This document shows, in pieces, positions 38,589 to 51,235 of a stretch of DNA of 64,000 nt; position 1 is the first letter of the stretch, and the number at the start of each line of letters is the position of its first letter. The notes beneath the pieces were generated by a model, which saw nothing but the letters and a program-made list of their open reading frames with translations, did not search any database and was not told the origin of the DNA. Source of the DNA: Trogon surrucura. Its lineage: Eukaryota > Chordata > Aves > Trogoniformes > Trogonidae. The DNA lies in assembly GCA_020746105.1 (NCBI GenBank), contig CM036628.1, positions 5,776,001 to 5,840,000 of the forward strand, read 5' to 3'. The translations under genes and the position numbers were made by a program.

Positions 38589-38860
38589 GTGGATTTATTT
38601 AATCTTTGCAATGTGCTTTGTCCTCACAGTTTCTTTTGAGCTTAATACAGTACTTATGTTAAGGTTGTCTCTCTGCTACGCCTGAGACAAGCAGCACTTC
38701 CAGAATTAATAGTAGGCTTGTTGGCCATTTCAGCCTTTGGGGACTGACTGACGTTGGGACCTGCCTTCTGAATTTTTGTCTCCACTGAATTATAATCACG
38801 CTTGCTGATAAGATGTTGAATTTTGATGCCAGTATCAGCACCACCAAATGTCTGCCACAC
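38589..38860 (-). pseudogene. Possible terminal exon or retropseudogene remnant
   Basis: The minus-strand frame reads VWQTFGGADTGIKIQHLISK, continues as a hydrophilic stretch containing SVETKIQKAG, SPKAEMANKP and LRRSRETTLT, and then stops at 38654. About 50 bases after the stop is AATAAA (plus-strand TTTATT near 38593), placed as a poly(A) signal would be. The composition (Lys, Ser, Thr, Asn, Gln) resembles a disordered C-terminal tail more than random translation. I do not recognise the protein. The frame is only 68 codons, there is no clear splice acceptor and no poly(A) tract, so chance is quite possible. Confidence 0.15.
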
Positions 38861-41800
38861 TATGAAGCCATCTAAATGACTACAATTGTGTTTTCTCCCA
38901 CTAAATCTCTGCCCCGTTTCTAGCGCACAGATCTACCAAGTAGCTCTATCTGCACAATCTATGATTTTTCATAAAGAAGGCCAAAGTAGCTCGATCAAAA
39001 AGATTTTAGTTCCATAAAAGACATTTTAATGTTTGTTTTTTCGAACAGACAGATAACTGTTTATGATTTAAATCACTAATAAAAGCAATGTAATTCAGCC
39101 TTTGCAACCCAAGACACTCATACAACTAGATTAGCCAAAAGTTCATGTTTCCTTCTAACCACTGATGCAATTAAAGCACAGGGAAGTTATTGATTTTTGA
39201 GACAATAGCTGACATAATTTCTTCCTTTGAGCCAGTCTTGGAGTAGATTTCTGTGGTCTCAACCTGATGCTCAAAGTCAGAGGTAAGGCTGGACAGGAAT
39301 GTATTTTTTTTTTTCCCCAGGCTAAGCACTAAGAAATATTTTAGCAAATCTATGTTTCTTAGAGACAAAATATGTACAGCTAGACCTATAAATATATAAT
39401 TTAGCCACCAATCTGAAAATCTGACGGAAACAAAGAACATAGAATCATGTGCATCTGACCTTAGCATTCAAAGTTAAAGTGTATGACAATAAGAAGAAAT
39501 GAAACCCAAACAGAACAAAAAAGTTCCAGATATGTAGTACCACCACTTTAAAATGGATGAGGCAGGAAATCATTTATCTAACACAATTTGACTTTAGACA
39601 TGCCCTTCAAATACTGAAAATACAAGTGCAAACTAGAACAGAATAGATTTCTACACTGCATTAGTTATAGAGACAATATTGGAATTACTGGGGGGAAATC
39701 TGGCCTGTGTTACGCAGAAGGTCAAACTACAAGACTAAAACAGTCCCTTCTGATTTTCAGATCTATGAAGATATGAATAATTTAAGTAACTTCGCAGGAC
39801 AGAGAAACTGGAGTTTAACAACTGACAGGCAAAAAAAAAAAAAAAAAGATATTCACTTCACCCTCCAAATGAAGTTGAGCGAGATTTGAAAATATCTGCA
39901 AAAAATAACATTTAGACAGTGAATAGCTGTTTTCGCAGCCAATATAGCTGGTTTTGGTATTTGAACCTACTTACTACAGAGACACATTCAAAGTACAGCT
40001 GCATGGAAATCTGATTAAAACGGGAAATTCCACTTGGCTGAAGATTTTCCCAGTAAAATGAATTGTGAAATAGCTGATTTGGTAATTGACTTCCAGATCC
40101 TTGGCCCTAAAAACACGAGGCCATGGTTAGAGGTCCACTTTAATCTGGCATTAGCCCAGGATGCTGCTGAAGAGGACCACTTGTGCAGACATCCCAAGTA
40201 TCCCATTGCCATCCCATGAGAGCACCGATGGAGCTCACCAAATGTCTGCACAAAAAAAATCAGGGAGCTCACGTAGCCACAGCAATTGAAAATAAAGACG
40301 GAATTTATGTCGGATTTAAGTAATGCCATCATCACGGTCTGGGTCTCTCCCAGTTCAGTTGACTGAAAAACCCAAGATGATAGCTCAAAGCACAGGCACG
40401 CTTACTTTCTAACTCATGTTAACTCATACTCTGCAACTTGTACAGTGGATTTTTAGGTCATTACTTTTGTAGTTGTGACCCAAAGATTTATTCAGTTTAG
40501 CAATTCCTTCATTACAATTCACGCCGCATTGTTGCACAGACTCAGAAAGCAAGCTGCTGAATACAAACATTTGAATTAAAAAAAAAACCACAACAAAACA
40601 CAATGCTCTATCCATAAGGTCTTTATATGCAAACAGAAAGAGAAAATAAACACTCCTGTCTTTGTCCTCTAAAGGAATTCTGTCTTGTGTGTTATGAGAG
40701 AGAAAAATACAGCAGGAATTCTATGAAATTACATGTTATTTTTAACTGTTTTCATATCACAATAAAAAAGAATAATGCCCTCTGTGAGGAGACAAATTCT
40801 GAAAGGGAAACCCTGAAAGATAATGTACAGAAGAGTAAAGATTAAAATAATATTCCTCTCCTCAGTCTTTAAAGAACATATAGGAAGTGAAATGATTTTC
40901 TCAGGATTCTCTGCATCTAGAAACCTATTATCTGTATTAGTAACTACTACTACCCAAGAGCACATCATGAAAGACCATCAGGAACCTCACAAACCATTTT
41001 AAGTCTCTTAAACCACAAAGCTTAAAAAAAAATCTGCCAAAGCCAGCTACAGGAGAACTGCACTAGTGTGTCTATCATATCATTATAGGCTTTTTATACT
41101 TTTGTGCCCCATCAGACTAAGAGACTATGTGGCTCCACAGCTGCTGTCCCTTCGCTTCTTAAAATATGGTGAAGAGGAATCATGGCTGATCTGAAAAGGC
41201 TCTTAGTTCACTACTAATATTTGCACAACCAAAGTATTTACTAGGCTTGGGTCACTGTACTAGCTGCAGTAAAGAATAGAAAGCAGAAGGCACAGTCCTG
41301 ATATTACACCAAATCTCCAAACCTTCTTATTTTCATAGCCTTTTTATGTCTCCATGAGCTCCTCCAGACTGCTCTACTCCACGTTTGCTAGATCATCTAT
41401 CATTAGGTGATCAAATAAAAGCAGATGCTGATTCCCACAACCCTGTTTTTCGCGAAATTTATTTTGACATCTACGCACAGGGTAAGCACTGTCTGGGAGC
41501 CTAAATAAAAATAAAAGCCCCCTTTTGGTCCACAAATATAACTTTAAGAAATTTATATCAAAATGGAATCAGCAATATTTCCTCAGCTGCAGAGAAGTAA
41601 AAATGTACCCACGAATCTGCCTGTTTGAAACTAGGAAACTGCTTCCTACAGTCTTTCATCTATTTCTATTCGCAGTTGTTAATTTTTAAAGAGACCAGAG
41701 AAGCAAGAAGATAGAACAGTCGATCCTGTCAGATTCAGAAAAAAGGACATATTAGTCACCTGAAGTGTGGCTCCTTATTCCAGCACTCCTGGTTTATTTA

Positions 41801-42555
41801 GCAAAGTCAGTGTTCTGCTTTTTCTCTTTGGCCCAGACCCAGCGCAGCTGAACACGCTTGTGGTTAGGCTTGCCAGAGAGAATCAAGAGAGGAACACCAT
41901 CCCTAACACTCCACCCTACCACAGAAACTCCGTCTTCCTAGCCACAAATGGATCTTGTATCCCTTCCTGGTACAGTTCTCAGGGATTTATTGGCTCTGAG
42001 GAGTCCCAGACATGGGTTTGCTATCCTAACACTAGTTCTGCGGCAAATATTGCATCAAACTTCCAGCTGTAAACCCCATGATTTATCACATCCTGCAGAG
42101 TGCTGACAGATGGGATAGAAGATGCTTTTAGAGCTGTCTCAGCAATGGTGTAGAGGTTGTAAAATCCTTTTCTAATGTTCTCAAGTTCTTCTTCACTCTT
42201 ATGGTAGAATCCACTTCATTTAAGATCGCTTGTACAGAGTCCATGTTAGGAAGACTAAGAGTTCATTCCTCTAGCCCTGACAGTGGGTAAAGCCTAAGGG
42301 ACTTATTCACAAGAGTGGGATTGCTTTCACAAGCAAGTTTCAGAAACAGCTCTTCTTGAGCCTTGCATTCATCTTTCACATTCAGAGAGCTCCCCATGAA
42401 TGCACTAACGCTTCAAGCAAATTACAGAGATTTGTATAACATAGGAAATATTAATTTCAACAAAGGTACTAAAAAGACCATAATGCCCAGACCTTGGTAC
42501 ACCATTCTTCTAATGAACGACAAGGGGCAATTTTTTCCAGCACTTTCCCATTTTC

Positions 42556-43023
42556 CAACATTTAGTCCGCGCCCAAGGCTGAAGTCTAGAAGCTGTTCTA
42601 GCACTCAGTGAGGCCTCCTCAGCTGAGAAGAAAGAAGCAGGAAAAGGAGAGGAGATCAGTGGGTTGAAACAAGAACAGATTTAATGAAACAGCAAAACTA
42701 ATATCAATACTAATGCCCATATAAAGTACGTAAAGTCAGCCCAGTGAACGTACAGCAGTCACAACAAGTAGGAAAGCAGCCCTTGGGAGTAGAATGAGAA
42801 GCAAGCCCCTCCAGGGATGGCAACCTTGAAAGCAAAAGGAGGTGAAGCTGGATGAGAAGCCCCCATCCTCAAACTTTATAACAAGGGTGACATTTATGGG
42901 ATGGTACACACCTGTAGCCAGTTTGGGGCAGCTGCCCTTGGCTGTTGGCCATCCCAGCTCAAGCTGCTGTCTGACTGCTGCACACCATGGCTGGGCTGCG
43001 AGTCTATCCCCGTGCAACTAACA
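42556..43023 (-). mobile_element. Solo LTR, family A, second copy
   Basis: Related to 7544-8014 over most of its length, in the same orientation. Shared phrases include CTAATATCAATACT, CAGCCCAGTGAA, CCCTCCAGGGATGG and CACCTGTAGCCAG, with the CCATGGCTGGGCTG phrase near the minus-strand start. The minus-strand start is placed at 43023 (TGTTAGTTG). The other end is blurred: TTTAGTCC near 42562 aligns with the same word in the first copy, so the true end is near 42550-42560. No target duplication is evident and no viral genes adjoin. It is an old solo LTR fossil. Confidence 0.7.
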
Positions 43024-43337
43024 TTCTTTATGATTATAAGCATGGCTTTCATGATAAAAATGCTGTCCCATAGGTTTGATCTCCTAGATACACTATCTTT
43101 GTAACGAAATTATGTTTTTCTCCCTCCCTCTCCTGTTCCAAATGCTATCAAGTCTGTCTGCGTGTCTTTCCCTACTTTCTTCCAAATTCTTCACTCGGCA
43201 GTGGTCCCCTCACACTCTTCCAAGGTCTTTCTCCCCTTGAGGCTTTACTATTTTGTGACTAATTACTGTGATAAAGAAAAATGTCCCTGAAGAAATTTGT
43301 ACACTGGAAGAATAGATGCCTCGTAATACAAAGCATT

Positions 43338-43567
43338 AGTTGGGGGCAGCTGTCCCAGCTGTGTCCCCTCCCCACGCCTTGTGTGCCCCCAGCCCCCCGC
43401 TGGTGGGGTGGGCTGAGGAGCAGGAGAGGCTCCAGCTCTGTGTGAGCCCGGCTCAGCAATATTGAGAATATTCTTTGTTATCAGCGCTGTTTTCAGCACG
43501 AAACCAAAACATAGTCCCATACAAGCTGCTATGGAAAAATCTAACTATCCCAGTCAAAACTAGCACA
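43338..43567 (-). mobile_element. Truncated LTR of ERVL-like type (family C)
   Basis: On the minus strand it begins TGTGCTAGTTTTGACTGGGA, then ATAG, and passes through the landmarks TATGTTTTGG, GTGCTGAAAACAG, TCAATATTGCTGAGC, GCTCACACAGAGC and GGGACACAGCTGGGACAGC. From general knowledge this is the 5' half of a common bird ERVL-type LTR. Similarity stops after CCCCCAACT at 43338, so the promoter and 3' half are missing. It lies 314 bases from the family A copy and in the same orientation. Confidence 0.75.
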
Positions 43568-44421
43568 GGGTGTTTACACGAAAAAAAAAGAAAATTAAAT
43601 GTATTTATGCATAGAAATAATAATATAATATGGAAATAGTGTAACAGAACTACTATTACAGAATTTAGAGTTGAAACAGTATCTCTGATACACTTAACCA
43701 CAACCTGATAAGCTGCCTGATGTGAATGATTATCTTACTCATTGACTGCACAGAATTATGTGGGGAGTAAAAGATTACATTATGAAAATAAATTAATTAA
43801 ATGTATACTGAACCTTTTCATTTGCAAGCTGCTTGGTTCAAGCAGAAAGAATTTGCACCCTGTCAAAATATTCATAGTGGGATAGTACTTGCTACAAAAT
43901 GGAAATGTACTACAGGATGATCAATGAGGGAGAAATCAAATAAAAGATTTTTTAAAAAAAATACCAGTTTCAGGGCAAGAAACGTTCTAAGTACTCTGTT
44001 ACTAAATTAATCATTACATGAGATCACATGAGAGAATGGCACCTAGGCTGAAAGAGAGCAATTTAATACTCAGAAGATGACCTGTCAGAACAAAGAACAA
44101 TACAGTGTTCTGGTTTCACAAAAATACCACTGAAAGTTACTAATAGTTTGAAAATGACTGCATTCTAGATGAAAAGTAAATCTGGAAACATGCAAAACAG
44201 AAGAAAATTTTAACCCCTTAGCCAATAAAAACGGGAAGTAATTTTTTTTTGCAGCAGCAGCATTTACATGATTAACGTGCATGACATGAAAAGCCTACAT
44301 GGTAAATTATCTTTACCTTCTGTCCTTTCGGCCTGATATACTCCATTTTATATCCTTTCCAGAAACTCAAGGTAGAGGTGTGTGATAGACTGTCTAGTTA
44401 TACGTAACTCGTCTGGGCCGC

Positions 44422-44819
44422 TGTCAAGGGTCAGGGCTGAGCTGGCCACTAAACGACCGACAGATGCTCCCTAATAATTCCTTTCTGTCCTCAAAGAGGA
44501 AGGAAGAAGGGAATGAGGCAGACAGATTTACAGTTTGGAAAACTAAACCAACTTTAATAAACAATAATAGCAATAATTCGAGAATAAAGATAATAAAATA
44601 TATACAGACCCAAGATCGAACCCAACCCGCCTGCCCCTGATAAAAATCACCGCTGATGCAGAAGAGCAGGCAGGCACTGCGGAAGTCCAGACTCACCGTC
44701 AGCAGACACTGTCTGCAAAACCATGCAGTTAACTTTAGAGTGCAGTATCTTTGAAGAGACTGAGCTGAAAAGTAAAATCACTAAACAGGACTGGTTCTGT
44801 TTTAGCTCAGATGAGGACA
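44422..44819 (-). mobile_element. Solo LTR, family B, short form
   Basis: On the minus strand it runs from TGTCCTCATCTGAGCTAAAA to GCCCTGACCCTTGACA, about 398 bases. It resembles 8423-9177 at the start (GAGCTAAAA, CAGTGATTTTACTT, CAGCTCAGTCTCTTC), in the middle (GTATATATTTTATTATCTTT, promoter-proximal) and at the end. It is roughly half the length of that copy, lacking most of the region between start and promoter. No 5-base target duplication is visible. The minus-strand open frame crossing it is chance. It is an old solo LTR. Confidence 0.72.
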
Positions 44820-47800
44820 CCTATCCCAGTTGTAAACATCTGACACGGTCTCTCTCAACAGTTACAACTTCCTTTTCTCAGCACCAGCAAAGTTTTGTCT
44901 TGGGTCTACAGTGCAGATGGAAAATTTCAACCATTTATTTACAGAAGCTTCAGAAGGACAAGAGGGAGTTTTTTCCTTTGCCTTAAATACCCCTTGTTCA
45001 GTGAGCAGCGGAAGCTGGGCTGTCATGCCTGAATGAAACCAGATCGCACACCAGTCAGATATGTTTGTTCCTTTTCCAGGATAGGTACACACAGATTAAA
45101 ATATTCACCCTTCAGAGATGGATTTATGGAAAAGAGACAATGCGACCCAGACACTGAGTTCCCTTTCTCTCCCTGCCCAGACTGCAGATGTAGGTGCTCC
45201 CTGCTCAGCATCCCTGGTTCCCTCCTGCTTCCCAGTCGTTACTCCAAACAGAGTAACAGAGCTGATGTCCTGTTAGGTAGGGATGCTTATCTCTGGATAT
45301 AGTCATATATCTGAGCACGGCTGCAAAGTCATGGTGCTGTCATCCACAGCCACTCTGCAGCCACTTGGTTTTTTATTAAGAATATAGTCCAATTTCTTGT
45401 TCATTAGTGCTACATTCTCTGATAAGTAATGGGTCTCTCCTAGACCCAAGTGTGGACTATAAATCAGCACTGGAAAGATATCACACAAAGCTTCATTAAG
45501 AGCATAATACTTCTCACACCATCATAATTAGCTGTAAAACTTTTACTTGAAGCAAGACGCATTGCAAATACTCTAGTACAAACAACTAGGGATGAACTCT
45601 TTAATTGGTGTGTACGTCTGCTTCCACAGAGCATCATTTGGTCTCTGCCTGCTCTTTTAAGTGACAATTGTAGCAAAAAGAATTTTTTCCCCTTGGTTGC
45701 GACAGATGATGAGGAATGCTGCTGTTGAACAACAGTTATATTACTACTGCTTCATTAAATCTGACTGAAAATCTCTCCCAGTTTCCCGCATCCTACTACG
45801 CAAAATTCAGCCCCTAGAAACAACAATAAGGACTTTCAGCTAAAAGGCAACGTAGACATATGCTTCCAAGGAGCATCTTCTGCAAAGATCATGTATTTGT
45901 TACCCACGTAGTTCTCTTAAATTTCCTTTTTCGTGGGTGTATTTCAAAATGCCAATTTTCATATGGCCTTGCAGTTTGAATCCTAGCTTGCTAAATGACC
46001 ATCCACATATTCTTATTTTTCCCGTTGAGATGATCTGAACACTCTTGCCAGTTGTCCTCACGTTTGTCTAGAACTGTCAATATTAGAAACTCATTTGCTA
46101 TCCACAGTTAATTAGACATAAGGTTGTTTCATCAGAGACATCGCTTTTCTCTATTTCTTGGCTTTCTCAGCGCAGAGACATGGATAAGCCAAGATACTAA
46201 AGTGATTTGAGAATGGGTTTCTTTGCATGGAAGGCTGTGATATTACAGATGGTGGCGTGACATGAAATAACATAACAGCCTTTTATTTTTTTAATAGAAC
46301 GTTTTCCCAACTGCATTCTCTTTGGTAATTGGATATACTGAATCTAAAAAGCTCCCCTTTATAAACACAAAGGATTCATTGGATTTACTCTTTACTAGAA
46401 TTCAAAAAGGAGGCAAACACTGTGAAAGATACTTTAGGATTAGCATCTGTAGGCTAGATGGTCCAAATGCTAATGAGGACACCATATTCATGCAAAATTT
46501 CACATTCAGTTATGAAAATTCTGCCTTTGCTATTTTGCTAAATTGACTCACTTGCTGTACAACATCAGATTGGAGGTTATTTCTCATTAACTCAAAAAAA
46601 TCTGAGACCTCTCCACCTACAAAACCCTCATAACTTTTGCAACACAAGAAAAACTATTACTTTTCTTTCCTAGAAAGGCACTAGTCAATCAATTAAATGA
46701 CTACTGATCTCTACGGAGGTGAGAAAAAGTTACAGAAATATTCTTGTTTTAATACAGCAGAGTACTGTATTGTCTGTTCTGAAAAACAGATACAACAAAT
46801 ACACTCTGAAAAACAGATATTTCCACACAGCTTTCAAATGGGTAAAATGAAAAAAAAAAAAACCAAAACCCCAACATTTTGCTGGAGTCAGAGAAGGATG
46901 CCTCCTTAGAGAATCATAGGCAGATTTCAGAAGAAAAAAACACTCTTTCAATTAGTAGCATATATGTATTTTTATTTTTTATCCAATGCACCCCTATTAT
47001 GGACATAATTATACCTGTATAAACTTAGTTAATCGTCTTTTCGTTAACATGGTTTATTCCCTTCCCAAACGAATAAAATCTCTATCATTAACACACTTTT
47101 ATCCTGCTACCTTTGCAATCAGACAATGCTTGTGAGGGATAAAATTTTGGGCCCTTTTTGTTTTAACCATAAACTCCGTTGAGAATACAAGTTTATCCAC
47201 GTAACAGTAATTACCTTTCCTACTCAAAATGCTGGAGTTGTTAATATTAGTTCACCACGTCCAGCACCAGATTCCCCACCAGTTACCCCACTCTTTGCTA
47301 TGTGTAGTTGGGCTATTACCTTTTTGGTAAGCTCAGCATGTTGGGTACTATGTGCCAACACTATGGTAGATTCTTATTTCTCCCAATCTGCAGCAAAATA
47401 AGGCAGCACATGACTTTTCGAAGGTGATTCTACAGGGACAGGCTAAAGGTCTGTGGTATCTAATACTCAGTGCAACAGATTTTAAGTATTCAAAGCTATG
47501 TAAAACTACGATGTATGACAACTCTTTAAAAATCATCCTTGTTATATCATTATCAACAAAAATTATTAATAATTTCTCAGGCAAGGAAAATTTGAAACAA
47601 AAACCTTTCTTTTCTCACTCTTGTCTTGAAAGATATTCCTTTAAATTTGAGAGGACACTTTTTCATTAGTCTTACATTTCTATTGTAACAAAACGCTTTG
47701 AGTGTATTGAAACTACCTTAAAAATATATTGTAACATAAATAACAGCATGTTCTTTCCTAGAGCAATTATAATGTGAAAAAATAATTTAATACTACCTAG

Positions 47801-48705
47801 ACCATGTTTTTGGGTTTGGTTTTTTTTTCCCTCAGGACAAAATAAATAGAAATACTTAATGCCATTTTATCAATATCTTTTGTTGCCCTTATAGCAAAAC
47901 ATTCTGGTCAGTTTTCTAGCATACAATTTAGTCATGGTTTTGTGAGGTGTACATCAGTTCAAGTTGAAATTGTTACGGTGCTGACCCAACATGCATTGCC
48001 ATCAGCGCAACGAATTGACTTCAGCAGGCATTAGATGCCTTTTGGTTGTTTGAGGAACACTTAAATATCAGAGGCCAGATTAACTCATGCATGCTCACAA
48101 TACATCTTCCATTGGAACGAAAATTTTTTGCAAGCATTAATACTTGTTTGCTTTAGACTTCTTCCGTTCTTATAAGAACAAAAGCAATAGGCACATGTAG
48201 GAACCTACCTATTGAAATTATTTTAAACACAGTTTGCTCCTGCTTCTTTTTTTTCCTCTGTGGCTCCAAGCTCGTTTCTGCAGTCCCACAGTGGTTCCTT
48301 TTCAAAGACAACTGTTTCTAACAACCTTCCTATCAAAAAAGCTACATTTGTTTAATGTAAGAAGCTGTCTGACACTTCGGATGAAACCATTTAACATGGG
48401 AAGAAAACTTCTAATGAAATAGGACTGATTTGCATGACTTGCAAAACAGTAGAGCCCTTTCATTTACCCAGAAAGTACTCTTGGAGCTTCAGTCTGCTTA
48501 CTCTACTTTGTGATGAATTATTGCTGATGTTAATGTGAGTTTTGACCGAGTAGAGAGGTCAAGATTCAAACTTTTAAGGGTGAAAACTTTCCATGGATTC
48601 ACCACACTAAAAACTGTCTGGGTCACATTCACACAGAAATCCACCTTGAGCAAAATGCCCACTTTAGCAGATGAACAAAACAATCAGAATTCTTCAAGAG
48701 GCCCT

Positions 48706-48742
48706 AAACTTTGATCATCAGGGAAACTTTGAATCATCAGGG
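48706..48742 (+). repeat. Two-unit tandem duplication
   Basis: AAACTTTGATCATCAGGG (48706-48723) is followed directly by AAACTTTGAATCATCAGGG (48724-48742), differing by one inserted A. It is a small, recent-looking slippage duplication. Confidence 0.75.
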
Positions 48743-51167
48743 AAAATTAATACTACACCCATCCTCAGGGTAGAAAAATCAATTTTGCAGGATCAGCAGA
48801 GGAGGTTATTGTTTGGAAGATGAATTAAATAAAGATCTTGCAATATCAAATATATTTACAGTTATCTAATGAAAACCTGATGAAAATTCTAAAATTCAGC
48901 AATATCTGAAAGAGTCCTAGAGTCTCTAGGGAGCCAATACTCTTCTACTGGGGGACTGCAATAAAGCAGGACAAGAATGAACTCCCTGAGGGGATACTAT
49001 GATTTTCATATTCACTGAATCCTTCAACAAAAAAAAAGCAATGAATCTGGCCTTAAATAATAATTCCTTAGTTAGCCTTCAGTTTATTTGTATTTTTGGT
49101 AAATGAAAAAAAGCCTCGGACCCTCATAATCCATCCTCACTGTAGGCAAGTATTACCAGGTATGTCAGAACACTCAACTTTTATGGACCTAAAGATTTCT
49201 TTACCCTCTAGACATTTCTATAGAAAATTTTTAGGCTTGTCTCCCTATTATTTCCTCAAATAATTTCCCTTCGTCCGCAGGCTATTCTTAACACTTATTT
49301 CCTATCTCAATAACTAACGCATTTCCCATGAAGTGATCTTGCTTTCTTACAATTTCCAGGGTCAGTGAGCTTTATCTGTAACTTGGAAAATATGAATTGT
49401 GTCTTGCAGACAGATATTTAAGAAAAGAGTGAATGCATTTTACAAAGTCAGACCCTTCAGCATATTCTGGAAGGCCAATTATTTTCATGTTTGATCTTCT
49501 GTGGTGATTCTCCAGATTGTCATCTTTCTCACGGAGATAAAATATTTTCTTGTTATGTTATTCTTTATCCTTCTCAAAAGCTGAAACACCATCTTGTGAA
49601 TCACTAAACCCTTCCTCTACAGCACTTGCTCAAACATGCATTTTACTTACCAAATACTACTGTGTCCTCTCAACTTTCCTTTTCTCTGGTACCACTATGA
49701 CTGAACCTTTGTAGAAACATAAAGAATAACAAAAAGCGCTCTGTGTGCACAAAATTACGCAGACCTGCAGTGCTGGCAGAATTACTTATTAAGTGATTAT
49801 CTACAATAGAGAAAGAAAGCGGGGATCAGATTATTGGGGTGTTTTAATCCAGATTTTTTTCCACAATGTGTTATGAATCCACAACTTTATTTCTATGACT
49901 TATAAGTTCATTATTACTACGCTAATTCTCTCAAAAATAATTTACTGTCTTTTCTTAAGAAAAAAACAAAAAAAACCAAAAAAAACACAAAAAAAATCTT
50001 ACATATCAAAACAACCACTTAAAATACTAATTTGACACTGTATAGGTTTAATTACAGTCCATACCAATAATAAACTGTTAATTCCTTTCTTTGCTGCAAT
50101 ATCAAGAAAGAAAGTATATCAAACCCAAGGGAAAGCAGACTTTTGTTATCATACCTGCTTGATTAGCTGCTATACAACAGATCTTTTTAACCCACTACAC
50201 TCTGCACAACATTCTACAACACAATATTGTAGTGTTAAGTATAAAAACATAGCCGGACCTTGCAGTTTCATGTCTTATTGTCTTTTTAAATGAGTGCAGT
50301 ATTAAATGCAATGATAACATGGAAAAGAGAATATTCAATGCTGTGATTTTAATTCAGCATTTGGCAATACACGCTGATGGTCTAGGGTGGCCATGCTACC
50401 ATTACTTGAGCAACAGTGTATGCAGGTAAGAGCATATAAAAGTCAAATGAAATTTGGAACAGTCTAGTAAAGATTATGAAATAAGATCAATGTGTCAACA
50501 ATCTGACCTCGTAAATTAGGCAGACAGTTATCCTTCTTATTGCTAGGTTGCAAGATGTGTAAAATATCCTTTGAGGTCCATTAAATGAGTTACTACTAGA
50601 TATCAAAAGCAGGACAACTCTTTCCTTTTGTCAAAGAAGAAAGCGATCATGATACTTCAGTTCTACTAAACACAATTTCGGCAACTAAGAAGTATTCGGT
50701 GCTTCTCTATTCCTGTAAAACACTCACCCTACTTCACTCAAAAGAGCAAGAAAGGCCATTGATCTTAATAAACCAAAAGCTTTCCAATTTCCCTGCCTAC
50801 TTCCAGATAAAAATAAAATCTTACTCACTCCGTATTTTACAGCAATGTCTTGCATCATTCCACATTTAAATCAGTGAGTAAATTTCAACATCTTGGACCA
50901 CAGTGAAAAGTGACAGGACAGTCATTACATGACCATCACCGAGCTCACATTTCTTTCTCTAAATATAAGCTGTAAATGCAAAGACAGACACTTGTGCTTG
51001 TGGTTTTCTCGTTAGCGCATGATTCCTAATATATATTTTCAGGGTTTGGTTTTAAAAGGTCAGATGATTATATAGTTAGTTTGAACATGCAGTTGTTATA
51101 CCTCTGTACAAAAGTTGGGTATTTCCATAATGGCAACCTGTGAACTATGTGTTGTTCTAATATTGAA

Positions 51168-51235
51168 AGAAGAAAGAAAAAAAAAAAAAAGGAACAGAAA
51201 AAGAAAAACTAAAAAGACAAAACCAAAAAACTTGG
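51168..51235. repeat. A/purine-rich low-complexity tract
   Basis: About 68 bases of A with scattered G and few C, including a run of at least 14 A. It could be the decayed poly(A) of an unrecognised insertion, but no upstream element is recognisable. The Lys-rich plus frame and Phe/Leu-rich minus frame across it are products of composition. Confidence 0.6.

Larger units (their letters stand above)
33513..42555. other. Single-copy AT-rich DNA, one doubtful exon-like piece
   Basis: No CR1 or LTR is recognised over 9 kb. Present are an inverted repeat with a 36-base direct repeat at 37843-37928 and a run of 17 A at 39831-39847. A possible terminal exon or retropseudogene on the minus strand lies at about 38590-38860. 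The plus-strand frame 41767-42072 (101 codons, GTG start) and the minus-strand frame 40015-40335 (106 codons) show no family features. Confidence 0.5.

Noticed and set aside
40015-40335. Overlapping frames on both strands near 40.0-40.3 kb
   Set aside because: Neither product has recognisable motifs, and open frames on both strands suggest low stop density rather than coding.
41767-42072. 101-codon plus-strand frame from a GTG
   Set aside because: No family features, no ATG start, no splice sites or poly(A) signal that fit.
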